A stretch of 47,619 nt of DNA, from positions 1 to 47,619 of the forward strand of contig JAUNFY010000017.1 of the NCBI GenBank assembly GCA_030524805.1, in the 5' to 3' direction. Position 1 is the first letter of the stretch. Each line of letters starts with the position of its first letter. Source of the stretch: Bacteroidales bacterium. Lineage in GTDB: Bacteria; Bacteroidota; Bacteroidia; Bacteroidales; Muribaculaceae. The translations under genes were made by a program, and so were the position numbers. The notes under the pieces are model-generated. The model did not search any database, was not told the origin of the DNA, and was given only the letters and a program-made list of their open reading frames with translations. Shown here piece after piece: positions 7,580 to 17,628 of the stretch.

Positions 7580-9038
7580 TTTCTTTGCGGGAGGCGTCGA
7601 TGCGGAGCAGGATGAAGAGCAGGATGGTGAAACTCCATAGTGCGGAGCCTCCATAACTGAAGAAGGGGAGCGGAATGCCTATGACAGGGCATAGGCCCAC
7701 CACCATTCCGATGTTGATGCAGATATGGAATATGAGGTAGGAGGCCACGCAATAGGCATAGACTCGACCGAACGGAGTGCGTTGCCTTTCCGCGATGTGT
7801 ATGATGCGGAGGATGAGGGCGAGGAAAGCGATGAGCACGGCGCTGCTGCCGATGAAGCCTTCCTCCTCGCCTATGGTGCAGAAGATGAAGTCGGTGTGCT
7901 GTTCGGGCACGAATTTCAGCTTGGTCTGGGTGCCGTTGAGGAATCCCTTGCCCGTGACACCTCCCGAGCCAATGGCGATTTTAGACTGGTTTACGTTGTA
8001 GCCGAAACCGCGGAGGTCGTCTTCAATGCCGAGCGCCACCTTGATTCGCATCTGCTGGTAGTTCTCGAGCACATGGCCGAACACGTAGTTGACCGAGAAA
8101 AGGAACATCACCGACGCCGCCGCGAAAATGATGGTGACGACAAAGCGCTCTATGCGGTGGCGATACATGGCGAGCGACACGTAGATTATGGCGGCGATGA
8201 TGCAGCCGAGGAATACCCAGGTGCCCGGAACATCGACTCCGCAGAGGGCAAGGACAGTGACCACGACGCCGGCGACGAGGAAGCCGATGATGACATTGCG
8301 CGAGATGATGGCATCCTTGCAATAGAACACGAGCATGCAGCAGAAGACGGCGATGATCATCATGAAGACCGCGAACTCACCGGCCGGCATCCCCAGCAGG
8401 AGGGGTTCGGCATACTTGACTGCCACCACGAAATATGTGACCGCACAAAGGGCTGAGAAGAGCACGAGGCCGCTCATGCCCTCGCGGTAGAGCACGAAAA
8501 AGAGCGAGACGTAGACGAGGGCCGACCCTGTCTCATGCTGCAGCAGGATGAGGATGATGGGGAGGAGGATTATGATGAAGGCCCTGAAATAGTTGCTCAG
8601 CTTCTGATTGAGCGAGAAATTATAGGAGTTGAACAGTTTGGCGAGGGCGAGCGCGGTGGCGAACTTGCCGAACTCGGCAGGCTGCAGACTGACGGGGCCG
8701 AGCACGAGCCATGACCGTGAGCCCTTGATGTCGGGCGCGACGAAAATGGTGACCACCATGACCATCAGCACGACTATATAGACCGGGTAGGCGTAGGTTT
8801 CATACAGGCGGTAGTCGGAGAGAAGTATGGCGCAACCTATCAGCAGAGAAAGGCCGATCCAGAGAAATTGCTTGCCGGAAAACTCGGCGAAGTCAAACAT
8901 GCTCGCGCGGTCGAAATCGTAGCTTGCCGCGTAGATGCTGACCGCACCGGAAACGACGAGAATCAGATAAAGGATTATGGTAGGCCAGTCGAGCGACCGG
9001 AAGGCCGAGGTGTTGGCATCAATGTTTCTTGACTCCAC
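7569..9038 (-). CDS. rodA: Rod-shape-determining glycosyltransferase RodA (SEDS family)
   Basis: 489 residues with the FtsW/RodA/SpoVE pattern: many membrane segments, GSRSWLVLGPVSLQPAEFGKFATALALA in the middle and CPVIGIPLPFFSYGGSALW near the C-terminus. RodA polymerises glycan strands of peptidoglycan for cell elongation together with PBP2. The start is GTG at 9038, overlapping the mrdA stop by 20 bases; no in-frame ATG occurs before the first membrane segment. It is the last gene of the mreB-mreC-mreD-mrdA-rodA operon. The protein is longer than the E. coli enzyme (about 370 residues), with an enlarged middle region of extra hydrophobic segments, as is common in Bacteroidales. Confidence 0.96.
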   Translation of the reverse strand: MESRNIDANTSAFRSLDWPTIILYLILVVSGAVSIYAASYDFDRASMFDFAEFSGKQFLWIGLSLLIGCAILLSDYRLYETYAYPVYIVVLMVMVVTIFVAPDIKGSRSWLVLGPVSLQPAEFGKFATALALAKLFNSYNFSLNQKLSNYFRAFIIILLPIILILLQHETGSALVYVSLFFVLYREGMSGLVLFSALCAVTYFVVAVKYAEPLLLGMPAGEFAVFMMIIAVFCCMLVFYCKDAIISRNVIIGFLVAGVVVTVLALCGVDVPGTWVFLGCIIAAIIYVSLAMYRHRIERFVVTIIFAAASVMFLFSVNYVFGHVLENYQQMRIKVALGIEDDLRGFGYNVNQSKIAIGSGGVTGKGFLNGTQTKLKFVPEQHTDFIFCTIGEEEGFIGSSAVLIAFLALILRIIHIAERQRTPFGRVYAYCVASYLIFHICINIGMVVGLCPVIGIPLPFFSYGGSALWSFTILLFILLRIDASRKERRD

Positions 9039-10875
9039 TTGAGATGATTGTATTAGAGTTCAACATTCGTTCTTCGACATGTTTTCTTTCGGGAGCGATG
9101 CTGCCCTTGAGATATTTCTCTATGATGAGGCTGCCGATCGGCACGCCGTAGGTGGCACCGAAGCCGGCGTTCTCCACATATACCGCAACGGCTATCTTGG
9201 GATTGTTGTAGGGCGCGAAGCCCATGAAGGCGGAGTGGTCCTTTCCGTGAGGATTCTGAGCGGTGCCGGTCTTGCCGCAGACGTCGAGGCCTGGAAGGTT
9301 GGCGATGCGGCATGTGCCGCCGAGCACCGCCATGCGCATGCCTTCGGCAATCTGCTCGTAGTATTCCTTCTTGATCGAAGGGGTGTGCTTCTCGCGGAAG
9401 CGGCTGTCGATCACGGTGTCCTTCACTTCCTTGACGATGTGGGGGGTGAAGTACCATCCGCGGTTTGCGATAGTGGCCGCAAGGTTTGCGATCTGGAGCG
9501 GGGTGGCGAGCACCTCGCCCTGTCCGATGGCAATGGAGATGATGGAATTGGCTCTCCAGTTGCTTCCACGGAATGAATCGCTGTAGAACTTGGGATTGGG
9601 AATGAACCCGCGGCTTTCGGAGGGGAGGTCGATGCCGAGGCGATAGCCGTAGCCCATCTCCACCATATAGTTTTTCCACTTCTCAAGCTGGGCAGAGGGA
9701 GTGGTGCCCCGCTTGTCGATGAAATTCTTGAGTCCCCAGCAGAAATAAGCGTTGCATGAGGTGGCGATGGCGGGCTTGAGGGCTATGGGGGAGCCATGCG
9801 GGTGGCATCCTACGCGCAGGCCGTTGACGTAGCCACGGTAGCAAGGATACTGTGTGGATGGGGTGATGGTGCCCTCCTGAAGGAAGATGAGCCCCTGGGT
9901 GGGCTTGAATGTTGAGCCCGGGGGATAGGCACCTTGCAGGGCGCGGTCGTAGAGCGGCTTCATGGGGTCGGCTACGAGAGCGGCGTAGTTCTTACCGCGG
10001 TCGGAGCCTACGAGCAGCGAGGGGTCGTAGCCGGGGGCCGAGACCATACAGAGAATCTCACCGGTGGCCGGTTCGATTGCCACGATAGCTCCGATCTTTC
10101 CCTGCATCAGTTGCTCGCCATATTTCTGGAGTTCGATGTCGATGCTGAGTGTGAGGTCGCGTCCGGAGACGGGCGCCACGTCGTGGATGCCGTCTTCATA
10201 TTTTCCCTTGATGCGTCCGAGGGCATCTTTCATGAGTATCTCCACGCCTTTCACGCCGCGGAGCTGGTCTTCATAGCTTTTCTCGATGCCGAGGTCGCCG
10301 GTGTAGTCGCCGCTGCGGTAGTAGCGGTCGCGTTCCACGTCGGAAGCATTCACCTCGCGTATGTTGCCGAGGATGTTGGCACCGGCATTGGCGGCATATT
10401 CCCTGACGTTGCGTTTCTGCACGTAGAAGCCGGGGAAAAGATAGAGCTTTTCCTGCAGACGGCCGTAGTCTTCCTGCGAGAGGTGCGACATGAGTTTCTG
10501 AGGCGTGTAGGCGGAGTAGCCGGGATTCTTACGGGGATTCTTCATGTCGGCCCATTTGCTCAGGAACTCCTCTTTTGAGATCTCGAGCACCTGGCAGAGT
10601 CCGATTGTGTCGAATCCGGCGCCGACATCCTTGGGGATGAGCATCACGTCGTATTCCGGACGGTTAAGGACCACGAGGCGTCCCTCGCGGTCGTAGACAA
10701 GGCCGCGGGCGGGATATAATATCTTGCGGAAGAATGCGTTCGACTCGGCGTTTTCCTTGTAGATGCCGTCGCTGACCTGCAGATTGAAGAGCCTGACAAG
10801 AAAGATGATGACGACAACAGTGATGAATCCGCCGATCACGTATTTTCGTTTTTCCAAACTATAGTCTTTTCCCAT
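9019..10875 (-). CDS. mrdA: Penicillin-binding protein 2 (transpeptidase)
   Basis: 618 residues. One N-terminal membrane anchor (about 11-30), a dimerisation/pedestal region, and a transpeptidase domain with the three catalytic motifs: STFK (Ser321, Lys324), SCN (373-375) and KTG in CGKTGTAQNP. This is the class B PBP that cross-links peptidoglycan in the elongation complex. It sits between mreD and rodA, overlapping the latter by 20 bases, so the PBP2-RodA pair is co-translated. The length is close to the family's usual size. Confidence 0.97.
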   Translation of the reverse strand: MGKDYSLEKRKYVIGGFITVVVIIFLVRLFNLQVSDGIYKENAESNAFFRKILYPARGLVYDREGRLVVLNRPEYDVMLIPKDVGAGFDTIGLCQVLEISKEEFLSKWADMKNPRKNPGYSAYTPQKLMSHLSQEDYGRLQEKLYLFPGFYVQKRNVREYAANAGANILGNIREVNASDVERDRYYRSGDYTGDLGIEKSYEDQLRGVKGVEILMKDALGRIKGKYEDGIHDVAPVSGRDLTLSIDIELQKYGEQLMQGKIGAIVAIEPATGEILCMVSAPGYDPSLLVGSDRGKNYAALVADPMKPLYDRALQGAYPPGSTFKPTQGLIFLQEGTITPSTQYPCYRGYVNGLRVGCHPHGSPIALKPAIATSCNAYFCWGLKNFIDKRGTTPSAQLEKWKNYMVEMGYGYRLGIDLPSESRGFIPNPKFYSDSFRGSNWRANSIISIAIGQGEVLATPLQIANLAATIANRGWYFTPHIVKEVKDTVIDSRFREKHTPSIKKEYYEQIAEGMRMAVLGGTCRIANLPGLDVCGKTGTAQNPHGKDHSAFMGFAPYNNPKIAVAVYVENAGFGATYGVPIGSLIIEKYLKGSIAPERKHVEERMLNSNTIISSGVKKH

Positions 10876-10883
10876 TTTATTGG

Positions 10884-11393
10884 TCAGTGATTTTTACCGA
10901 ACATGGAGTCGACGGCAAAGATGATGAGGAAAGTGAAGATGGTGCTGGCGGCGGCGCGGATGATGATGTCGAGGAAGCCGGTGTAGGATATATACTCCAC
11001 AACGGTGGCGAGGAGCGAATAGATGGCCGACATGGTGAGCATGTATTTGGCATAGTTGAGCCAGCCCATGGTGGCTACACCCGGCTCGATGTTGCGGGTG
11101 TGGTCGTCGTGCTGCATGTAGGCGTAGAAGACCGGGCGCTTGAGGGCTGTGAGGATGGTGCAGCAGAGTGCGCCGAGGCCCTGCGTGTCGGAAAGGGCAT
11201 CGACCGAGAGGCCGAGGAGGAATCCGAGGGTGAGGAGGAGATTGGTGGATATGCCTACGGGGAGTTTTATGAGGAAATAGATGAAGATGAAGCAGACCGC
11301 GGAGTTGAAGAGCACGATATGGTTCATCAGCAGCGCCTGCAGGAGGGCAAGCACCACAAACATAAATGCGAAGGATATTACTTTCTTGTCCAT
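10884..11393 (-). CDS. mreD: Rod-shape-determining protein MreD
   Basis: 169 residues, about five membrane segments, no catalytic motif, typical size for MreD. The position directly after mreC (12-base gap) and before mrdA (8-base gap) supports the call, since MreD is poorly conserved in sequence. It belongs to the inner-membrane elongation complex. The start is ATG at 11393. Confidence 0.9.
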   Translation of the reverse strand: MDKKVISFAFMFVVLALLQALLMNHIVLFNSAVCFIFIYFLIKLPVGISTNLLLTLGFLLGLSVDALSDTQGLGALCCTILTALKRPVFYAYMQHDDHTRNIEPGVATMGWLNYAKYMLTMSAIYSLLATVVEYISYTGFLDIIIRAAASTIFTFLIIFAVDSMFGKNH

Positions 11394-11405
11394 GTATTCG
11401 CTGTG

Positions 11406-12239
11406 CTATTCGAAACTCTGGATTGAGTCGAGTTCATGCTTCAGCTGGTCTTTGATGATCCTGACCGAGCCAAGAGCCTTGAAATTAGAGGCGAGCCGGA
11501 TCTTGAGCACGTAGAAGGTGTCGTCGTGGGTCTTTACCCGGCCGATGATTGTGCCGATGTCGATTCCTTCCGGGAATGTGGTCGAGAATCCGCTGCTGAC
11601 GACAGTGTCGCCGAGATGATAGCGGGCGTGACGCGGCACTTCCTCGAGGTAGGCCACCGTGGGGTCGCCGCCATGCCATGCAAGGCTGCCGATGTAGGGG
11701 GTGTCTTTAATCTTGGCGCTGAAACGCTGTGATTGGTTTAGTACGGATATTGCCCTGGAAGTATGGCGGCCGGTGATGTCGACAATGCCGATTATGCCGC
11801 TCTGGTCGATGACTCCCATGCCGGGCCGCACGCCGTCGGCTGAGCCGCGGTCGATAGTGAAGTAGTTGCGCGGATGGCGTGTGGAGTTGTTGATTACGGA
11901 AGCACCGATATAGCCGAAGCGGTCGATGTTCCAGGCAGAGGCGGCCGTGTCCTGAAGCAGCACCTTGTATTGGGCGAGCTCGTTGCGGAGGTTGAGCACC
12001 TCGTTCTGCAGTTTGGCATTGCTCTCTTGGAGCCGTCGGTTGACGGAGAGGAGGTTGAAATATTCGGAAATCTCGGAAACAGTGCCGTAGACGAGCTCAC
12101 CTGCGGCGTTGGCGGAAGAGAGATAGAGGAAGTGGTGGTTTTGGCTCGACCTTACCAACAGGATACAGGAAATCAGCACATAGAACGTGAAGACGAACCA
12201 TGTGCTGTATTTGATCAGGAAATTCAGCAGATTCCTCAT
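11406..12239 (-). CDS. mreC: Rod-shape-determining protein MreC
   Basis: 277 residues: one N-terminal membrane segment (about 11-30), a coiled coil (RLQESNAKLQNEVLNLRNEL), then the beta-rich periplasmic core with GMGVIDQSGIIGIV and DTVVSSGFSTTFPEGIDIGTI, both typical of MreC. MreC links cytoplasmic MreB to periplasmic PBP2. Its start overlaps the mreB stop (ATGA at 12236-12239). Confidence 0.96.
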   Translation of the reverse strand: MRNLLNFLIKYSTWFVFTFYVLISCILLVRSSQNHHFLYLSSANAAGELVYGTVSEISEYFNLLSVNRRLQESNAKLQNEVLNLRNELAQYKVLLQDTAASAWNIDRFGYIGASVINNSTRHPRNYFTIDRGSADGVRPGMGVIDQSGIIGIVDITGRHTSRAISVLNQSQRFSAKIKDTPYIGSLAWHGGDPTVAYLEEVPRHARYHLGDTVVSSGFSTTFPEGIDIGTIIGRVKTHDDTFYVLKIRLASNFKALGSVRIIKDQLKHELDSIQSFE

Positions 12240-13255
12240 CGGATGAGGAAGCGGAACTTATTGATGTTCTTGAGAGCGACGCCGGTGCCGCGTGCAACGG
12301 CGGTCAGCGGATCCTCAGCCACCTTGAATTCGATGTGGAACTTGTCGGTGAGGCGTTTGTCGAGGCCACGGAGCAGCGCGCCGCCGCCTGCGAGATAGAT
12401 GCCGTTTTTGACAATGTCGGCATAGAGTTCGGGAGGTGTCTGGTCGAGAGCCGCGAGGATAGCCGCTTCCATCTTGGCGATGGTCTTCTCGATGCTGTGG
12501 GCGATTTCCTCATGAGTGACAGCGACTTCGAGGGGGAGCGCAGTCATTCTGTTGGGACCTCTCACGATGAACGGTTCGGGCGGATTCTCAAGATTTGTGA
12601 GGGCGCTGCCTACGGAAATCTTGATTTGCTCAGCCATCTGGACGCCGATCTTGATGTTGTGTACGCGTCCCATGTGCTCCTGGATGTCGGCGGTGAGGTC
12701 GTTGCCGGCCACGCGAATACTCTTATTGCTGACGATGCCCCCGAGCGAGATGACGGCGATTTCGGTGCTTCCGCCGCCTATGTCTACAATCATGTTGCCT
12801 TCAGGGGCTTCGACGTCGAGGCCGATGCCGAGGGCGGCAGCCATAGGTTCGTAGATCATGAACACGTCGCGTCCGCCGGCGTGTTCGCTCGAGTCACGGA
12901 CGGCGCGGATTTCCACTTCGGTGGAGCCGGAGGGGATGCAGACCACCATGCGGAGCGAGGGTGAGAACCAACGGCGTTTGTTGTTGACCATCTTGACGAG
13001 GCCGCGGATCATCTGCTCTGCAGCGTTGAAGTCAGCGATGACGCCGTCACGGAGCGGACGGATGGTGCGGATGCCCGGGGGTTCCTTGCCTTCCATCTGA
13101 TGGGCGTCCTCGCCAACAGCGAGGAGCTTGTCGGTCTTGTTGTCGATGGCCACGACCGATGGCTGGTTTACGACGATGCGGTCTTTATGGATGATAATGG
13201 AATTGGCAGTGCCAAGGTCCATTGCAATTTCCTGAGTGAGTGAAAAAATTCCCAT
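12236..13255 (-). CDS. mreB: Rod-shape-determining actin homologue MreB
   Basis: 339 residues from ATG 13255. Actin-fold nucleotide motifs are clear: MDLGTANSIIIHKD at the N-terminus, IVDIGGGSTEIAVISLGG in the middle and YLAGGGALLRGLD near the end. It forms membrane-bound filaments that organise the elongation machinery. An upstream ATG (13285) exists, but MGIFSLTQEIAMDLGTAN is the usual start. First gene of the operon mreB-mreC-mreD-mrdA-rodA; a -7-type element TAACTTTG lies at 13283-13290. MITE copy 2 lies 80 bp upstream of the start. Confidence 0.97.
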   Translation of the reverse strand: MGIFSLTQEIAMDLGTANSIIIHKDRIVVNQPSVVAIDNKTDKLLAVGEDAHQMEGKEPPGIRTIRPLRDGVIADFNAAEQMIRGLVKMVNNKRRWFSPSLRMVVCIPSGSTEVEIRAVRDSSEHAGGRDVFMIYEPMAAALGIGLDVEAPEGNMIVDIGGGSTEIAVISLGGIVSNKSIRVAGNDLTADIQEHMGRVHNIKIGVQMAEQIKISVGSALTNLENPPEPFIVRGPNRMTALPLEVAVTHEEIAHSIEKTIAKMEAAILAALDQTPPELYADIVKNGIYLAGGGALLRGLDKRLTDKFHIEFKVAEDPLTAVARGTGVALKNINKFRFLIR

Positions 13256-13282
13256 ACCTGAGTTAATTTGTTTTTCAAAGCG

Positions 13283-13290
13283 CAAAGTTA
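13283..13290 (-). promoter_or_regulatory. Candidate -7 element of the mreB operon
   Basis: TAACTTTG on the minus strand, 27 bases before the mreB ATG, fits TAnnTTTG. No good TTTG is seen at the expected distance upstream, so the start of transcription is only a suggestion. MITE copy 2 begins 44 bp further upstream. Confidence 0.4.
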
Positions 13291-13334
13291 GTCATTTTTT
13301 TTCAAATAATGTTAAAAGTAGATATAAAAAATAT

Positions 13335-13539
13335 GAAGATGTCTAAACTTATTTTTTCGTTAAGATTCCGTCAGGTTTCCGGATGGATTTTTCTTCACGA
13401 AGAAGGAGCGATGCGGGTATCGTGACTGATGAGTGAAGGAAAATACGCCGGAAAGATGGCGGAAGATTAATGAAAAGAGTCTTGGAGTTCACACTTCAAG
13501 ATGTTTTTTTATAATTCGTAAATAAGTTTAAACAACTTC
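13335..13539 (+). mobile_element. Miniature inverted-repeat element (MITE), copy 2
   Basis: 205 bp, same orientation as copies 1 and 3 and similar throughout. The left end (13335-13354) differs from the consensus GAAGTTGTTTAAACTTATTT at two positions; the right end (13520-13539) is a perfect inverted match. TAT flanks both sides (13332-13334 and 13540-13542) as a 3-bp target duplication. The internal frame seen in copy 1 has a CGA-to-TGA stop here. It sits between the mreB promoter region and the terminator of the TPR gene, filling most of a 356-bp gene-free gap. Confidence 0.88.
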
Positions 13540-13549
13540 TATAAATAAA

Positions 13550-13590
13550 AATCCCGGATTGCAGGTGGATGAGACCTGCAATCCGGGATT
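13550..13590 (-). terminator. Terminator of gyrA-TPR operon
   Basis: Perfect 17-bp inverted repeat (13550-13566 with 13574-13590) with a 7-base loop, starting AATCCCGGATTGCAGGT. In the direction of the upstream TPR gene it is followed by TTTATTTATAG. Strong stem, moderate T-tract. Confidence 0.85.
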
Positions 13591-13611
13591 GATTTATCTT
13601 GACCGTAAGGA

Positions 13612-14826
13612 TCAGTTGTTGAAGAAAGTGGTCAGCGCGTAGTCAATGTTCTCGATGAGATAGTCGAGGTCGCTGTCGGAGTTGAGGGCCTTGGCCTTGT
13701 CGGCGATGTCTTTCGCTACGAGGAAGTAGTTGACCTTTACGTCGTTGCGTGCAGCGTCTGCTTCAGCACTCGAGCCTTCGATTACGTTGTACTTGTCAGC
13801 ACCCACGCGGTAGATCTTCTTGCCTGCGTTTTTGAGGGTCTCGAAGTCAACGTCGGGGAATGAGACGCTCTTCTTGTAGTCGGCTACAGAAGCATCGTCG
13901 TTGCCCATGCGGTCGTAGACGAAGCCGCGGAGGCCATAGAGATTGGCGTTGTCGGGGTGAGCGTTGATGAGTTCTGTCACTTTGCTCACAGCTTCGTCGA
14001 ATTTGTTGTCGGCCACGAGGTAGTTGACGATGTTGTTGATGAAGAGGGGTTCTTCCATGCCATATTTGGCATATCCTTCTTCAGCGACGCCGATGATCTT
14101 GTCTTTTGCGGTCTGCTCCATAGTGCTGTCGCGCTGTGCAGCGGCCTGCCAGCAAGCGATTTCATAGATGAAAGCCTGCTTGTCGTCGTAGCCTACGCCA
14201 CGTGCCTTGCGGAAAGCGTCGGCGCTCTTGTAGATCTCGTTGCCCTGATAAGCTGCGAGGCCGGCGTTGAAGTAAGCGGTTCCGCGGTCTTCTGCGGGGA
14301 GTTCGAGCTTTTCTTCAGCCATGAAGTCCTGTTCGGGCATGTCGGCATAGATCATGAAGCTTTCGTAGGCTTCGGGATAATATTTGTGGCCGTTGAAGAA
14401 TTCCACTGCCGACTGGAAATAGTCGTTGGCGTGACCTTTAATCTTGTTGATCATGTCTTTAGTGAAACGGGGTTTCACTTTGCCCTTCTCGTTGGGTACC
14501 TGATCGAGGGGGAGGGCTTTGAGGAACTGGTTGTAGCCGTTGATGATTTCCTCACCCATCTTCAGGCGGTCGACTGAAGCGGGGTTGATCATGCCTGTGG
14601 CGTAATCTTTATCGTAAGCATCGAATTCGATTTTGCCTGCGATGTAGTAGGTCTGTGCGTCCTGAGCTGTTTCAGGATTCTGGATTGCCTGATTGATGAG
14701 GTCGCGGGCTTCTGCAATCTTTTCGGGTTTTCCGGCAAGTTTCTTAGCAGCCTCGACGTTGGCCTTCTGAGCGCTCATGGAGCCTACGGCAGCCATGCAG
14801 AGCGCGAATGTCAAGAGCTTTTTCAT
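13612..14826 (-). CDS. Secreted or periplasmic TPR-repeat protein
   Basis: 404 residues with an N-terminal signal peptide (MKKLLTFALCMAAVGSMSAQ, likely cleaved after SMSA). The rest is helical with TPR-like repeats, e.g. FNAGLAAYQGNEIYKSADAFRKA and LYGLRGFVYDRMGNDDASVADYKKS. No catalytic motif. It lies 18 bases after gyrA on the same strand; a TPR protein after gyrA is a common arrangement in Bacteroidales. Its partners are unknown; TPR proteins scaffold protein-protein contacts, and the export signal places this one in the periplasm. Confidence 0.85.
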   Translation of the reverse strand: MKKLLTFALCMAAVGSMSAQKANVEAAKKLAGKPEKIAEARDLINQAIQNPETAQDAQTYYIAGKIEFDAYDKDYATGMINPASVDRLKMGEEIINGYNQFLKALPLDQVPNEKGKVKPRFTKDMINKIKGHANDYFQSAVEFFNGHKYYPEAYESFMIYADMPEQDFMAEEKLELPAEDRGTAYFNAGLAAYQGNEIYKSADAFRKARGVGYDDKQAFIYEIACWQAAAQRDSTMEQTAKDKIIGVAEEGYAKYGMEEPLFINNIVNYLVADNKFDEAVSKVTELINAHPDNANLYGLRGFVYDRMGNDDASVADYKKSVSFPDVDFETLKNAGKKIYRVGADKYNVIEGSSAEADAARNDVKVNYFLVAKDIADKAKALNSDSDLDYLIENIDYALTTFFNN

Positions 14827-14844
14827 TTGGGTATGTTTTGGTTG

Positions 14845-17439
14845 TTAATTATTAGTATCAACGTTTTCTTCAGCAGTGGAGTTCTCGGAATCTTCGGTGA
14901 TTTCGGAAATTTCCACTTCTGTGGTTTCGACTTCGGTCGCTACGCCATCGGCAACGGCGTTTTCGTCGTCGGTCTCCTCCTCTTCGGGGGCGGTGTCAAC
15001 CACGCATACGGAAGCGATCTTGTCGCCCCGTTTGGTGAGGTCGATGAGTTTCACGCCCTGGGTGTTGCGACCCTGGAGGCGGAGTGTGTCGACGGCAAGG
15101 CGGAGTGTGATGCCGCTCTGGTTGATGATCATGAGGTCGTTCTGGTCGGTTACCTTCTTGATGGCTACGAGCGGACCTGTCTTGTCGGTGATGTTGAGGG
15201 TCTTGACGCCCTTTCCGCCGCGGTGGAGTTTCACCGGATAGTCTTCAAGGTCGGTGCGTTTGCCGAAGCCATGGTCGGAGACTACCATGATGCTGTGCTC
15301 GGTGTCGTCGGTCTTGGCTGTGACCATACCGATTATCTCGTCGCCTTCGCCGCGGAGTGTCATGCCGCGCACACCTGTCGACACACGTCCCATGGCGCGG
15401 AGCTCCGACTCGCCGAAGCGGGTGGCGTAGCCTTCCTTGCTTGCGAGTATCACCTGGGTGTCGCCGTCGGTGAGCTCTACCTGCAGCAGGCGGTCGTCGT
15501 CGCGGATGATGATGGCGTTGACACCGTTGGCGCGCGGACGGCTGTATTCCTTGAGCGAGGTTTTCTTCACGATACCGTTCTTGGTGGCGAAGAGCAGGTA
15601 ATGGTTATTTACAAACTCCTCATCGTTGAGGTTCTTGATGCAGATGAATGCGTTGACAGCGTCGTCGGCATCGATGTTGAGGAGGTTCTGGATGGCACGG
15701 CCCTTCGAGTTCTTGGCAAATTCGGGAATCTCATAGACCTTGAGCCAGTAGCAGCGGCCCTTGTTGGTGAAGAAGAGCATATAGTTGTGGTTTGTGGCCG
15801 GGTAGATATGCTCTATGAAGTCCTGGTCGCGTGTGCTGCTGCCTTTCGCGCCTACTCCGCCGCGGTTTTGCGCGTGGAACTCCGAGAGGGGAGTGCGCTT
15901 GATGTATCCGAGGTGGGAGATGGTGATGATCATCTCGTCGTCGGGGTAGAAGTCTTCGGCGTTGAGGTCGCTGGAGAACTTGCTTATCTTTGTGCGGCGT
16001 TCGTCGCCGAATTTGTCGCGGATCTCGATGAGTTCCTGCTTCATGACGTCTTTGCAGACCTCATCGTTGGTGAGGATCTCGTTGTAGAAAGCGATCTGCT
16101 TCATGAGCTCGTCGTATTCGGCATGGAGTTTGTCCATTTCGAGTCCGGTGAGCTGACGGAGACGCATCTCCACGATGGCGCGTGTCTGCACGTCGTCGAG
16201 TTCGAACTTCTCGCTCAGGCGTGTGCGTGCTTCCTCAGTGGTCTGCGAGTGGCGGATGATGTGGATCACCTCGTCGATGTTGTCGCAGGCGATCATCAGG
16301 CCCTTGAGAATGTGAGCGCGTTCTTCTGCTTTCTTGAGAAGGAAGCGGGTGCGGCGGATCACCACCTCGTGGCGGTGCTGCACGAAATGGAAGAGTATTT
16401 CCTTGAGATTGAGAGTGCGCGGGCGGCCGTTGACAAGCGCGACGTTGTTGACGCTGAAGCTTGTCTGGAGCTGCGTCATCTTGTAGAGTTTGTTGAGCAC
16501 CACGCGGGCGTTGGCCTCGCGTTTGATGTCGATGGCGATATGTATCTTGCCGCGGGCGGAAGTGTCGGTGATGTCGGCAATGCCGTCGATTTTCTTTTCC
16601 ACCGCCATTTCGGCTATGCTCTTCACGAGGTCGTTTTTGAGCACTCCGTAGGGAATCTCGCTGATGATGATCTGGTCGTGAGTGCCGGTGGATTCAATCT
16701 CAGCCTTTGCGCGGAGCACAATGCGGCCGCGTCCTGTCTCGTAAGCGTCGCGCACACCCTGCAGGCCGAAAATCTCGCCACCGGTAGGGAAGTCGGGCGC
16801 AGAGACATACTGCATGAGGCCTTCGATGTCGATGTCGGGATTGTCGATGAGTGCGAGAGCGCCGTTGAGCGACTCGGTGAGGTTGTGGGGCGGCATGTTG
16901 GTGGCCATACCGACCGCGATTCCGGAACCGCCGTTGACAAGGAGGTTGGGGATGCGGGTGGGGAGCACGGTGGGCTCTTTGGTGGAGTTGTCGAAGTTGG
17001 GCACGAAGTCGACAGTGTCGGAGTCGAGGTCGCGCAGCATTTCCTCGCCCATGCGGGAGAGCTTGACCTCGGTGTAACGCATAGCCGCCGGGGAGTCGCC
17101 GTCGATAGAGCCGAAGTTGCCCTGTCCGTACACGAGGGGGTAGCGGAGCGACCAGTCCTGAGCCATGCGGACCATGGTCATGTAGATGGATGAGTCGCCG
17201 TGCGGGTGGTAGTGACCCATGACGTCGCCCACGATACGGGCCGACTTCTTAGTGTCGCCGGAAAAATAGTTTCCGACCTCTCCCATGCCGTAAAGCACTC
17301 GGCGATGGACGGGCTTGAAGCCGTCGCGGACGTCGGGCAGGGCACGGGATACGATCACCGACATCGAATAGTCGATGTAGGCGCTTTTCATTTCCGATTC
17401 AATGTTGACCGGAGTAATCTTATCTTCGTCGATTGCCAT
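14845..17439 (-). CDS. gyrA: DNA gyrase subunit A
   Basis: 864 residues. Breakage-reunion domain with catalytic Tyr122 in AAMRYTE, then the C-terminal DNA-wrapping blades with a GyrA-box-like [10 protein letters not shown] and an acidic tail ([10 protein letters not shown] onward). Introduces negative supercoils as GyrA2GyrB2. In the quinolone-determining region the order is [12 protein letters not shown]: Ser83 (E. coli numbering) is kept, but the position of Asp87 is Met, so the second quinolone-contact residue differs from E. coli. This may be lineage-normal rather than a resistance mutation. gyrB is not in the window. The TPR gene follows in the same operon. Confidence 0.98.
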   Translation of the reverse strand: MAIDEDKITPVNIESEMKSAYIDYSMSVIVSRALPDVRDGFKPVHRRVLYGMGEVGNYFSGDTKKSARIVGDVMGHYHPHGDSSIYMTMVRMAQDWSLRYPLVYGQGNFGSIDGDSPAAMRYTEVKLSRMGEEMLRDLDSDTVDFVPNFDNSTKEPTVLPTRIPNLLVNGGSGIAVGMATNMPPHNLTESLNGALALIDNPDIDIEGLMQYVSAPDFPTGGEIFGLQGVRDAYETGRGRIVLRAKAEIESTGTHDQIIISEIPYGVLKNDLVKSIAEMAVEKKIDGIADITDTSARGKIHIAIDIKREANARVVLNKLYKMTQLQTSFSVNNVALVNGRPRTLNLKEILFHFVQHRHEVVIRRTRFLLKKAEERAHILKGLMIACDNIDEVIHIIRHSQTTEEARTRLSEKFELDDVQTRAIVEMRLRQLTGLEMDKLHAEYDELMKQIAFYNEILTNDEVCKDVMKQELIEIRDKFGDERRTKISKFSSDLNAEDFYPDDEMIITISHLGYIKRTPLSEFHAQNRGGVGAKGSSTRDQDFIEHIYPATNHNYMLFFTNKGRCYWLKVYEIPEFAKNSKGRAIQNLLNIDADDAVNAFICIKNLNDEEFVNNHYLLFATKNGIVKKTSLKEYSRPRANGVNAIIIRDDDRLLQVELTDGDTQVILASKEGYATRFGESELRAMGRVSTGVRGMTLRGEGDEIIGMVTAKTDDTEHSIMVVSDHGFGKRTDLEDYPVKLHRGGKGVKTLNITDKTGPLVAIKKVTDQNDLMIINQSGITLRLAVDTLRLQGRNTQGVKLIDLTKRGDKIASVCVVDTAPEEEETDDENAVADGVATEVETTEVEISEITEDSENSTAEENVDTNN

Positions 17440-17462
17440 TGTTGCGTATTCTTTTCAACCTA

Positions 17463-17494
17463 CAAAATTAACAAAAAAAAGCGAAGTATGCAAA
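17463..17494 (-). promoter_or_regulatory. Bacteroidota-type promoter of gyrA
   Basis: Minus strand: TTTG (17491-17494), exactly 20 bases, then TAATTTTG (17463-17470), a full match to the Bacteroidota housekeeping form TTTG-N(19-21)-TAnnTTTG. The ATG of gyrA is at 17439, giving a leader of roughly 20 bases. Confidence 0.8.
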
Positions 17495-17559
17495 TTTATC
17501 ATGTTAAGATTGATGTAAGTTTCGTGTTTGACTTGCGTTTGACTTCGCAGGCATACGTA

Positions 17560-17591
17560 AAAGGCACCGGCCATTGCTGGCCGATGCCTTT
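17560..17591 (-). terminator. Terminator of clpC
   Basis: Inverted repeat AAAGGCAcCGGCCA / TGGCCGaTGCCTTT with one internal mismatch and the loop TTGC, 38 bp past the clpC stop. The following T-tract is weak, so termination may be partial. Confidence 0.7.
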
Positions 17592-17628
17592 ATGTGGGGG
17601 GATATATCACTCGTCTTTGCAGACAGTT

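Noticed and set aside
14827-17193. A long open frame (788 codons) on the plus strand opposite gyrA
   Set aside because: It is antisense to gyrA, whose protein matches its family end to end. It has no recognisable domain and is explained by the codon pattern of the real gene.
14870-17439. Quinolone-resistance mutation in GyrA (Met at position 87)
   Set aside because: Ser83 is intact and position 87 varies between lineages in Bacteroidota, so Met87 alone is not evidence of resistance.
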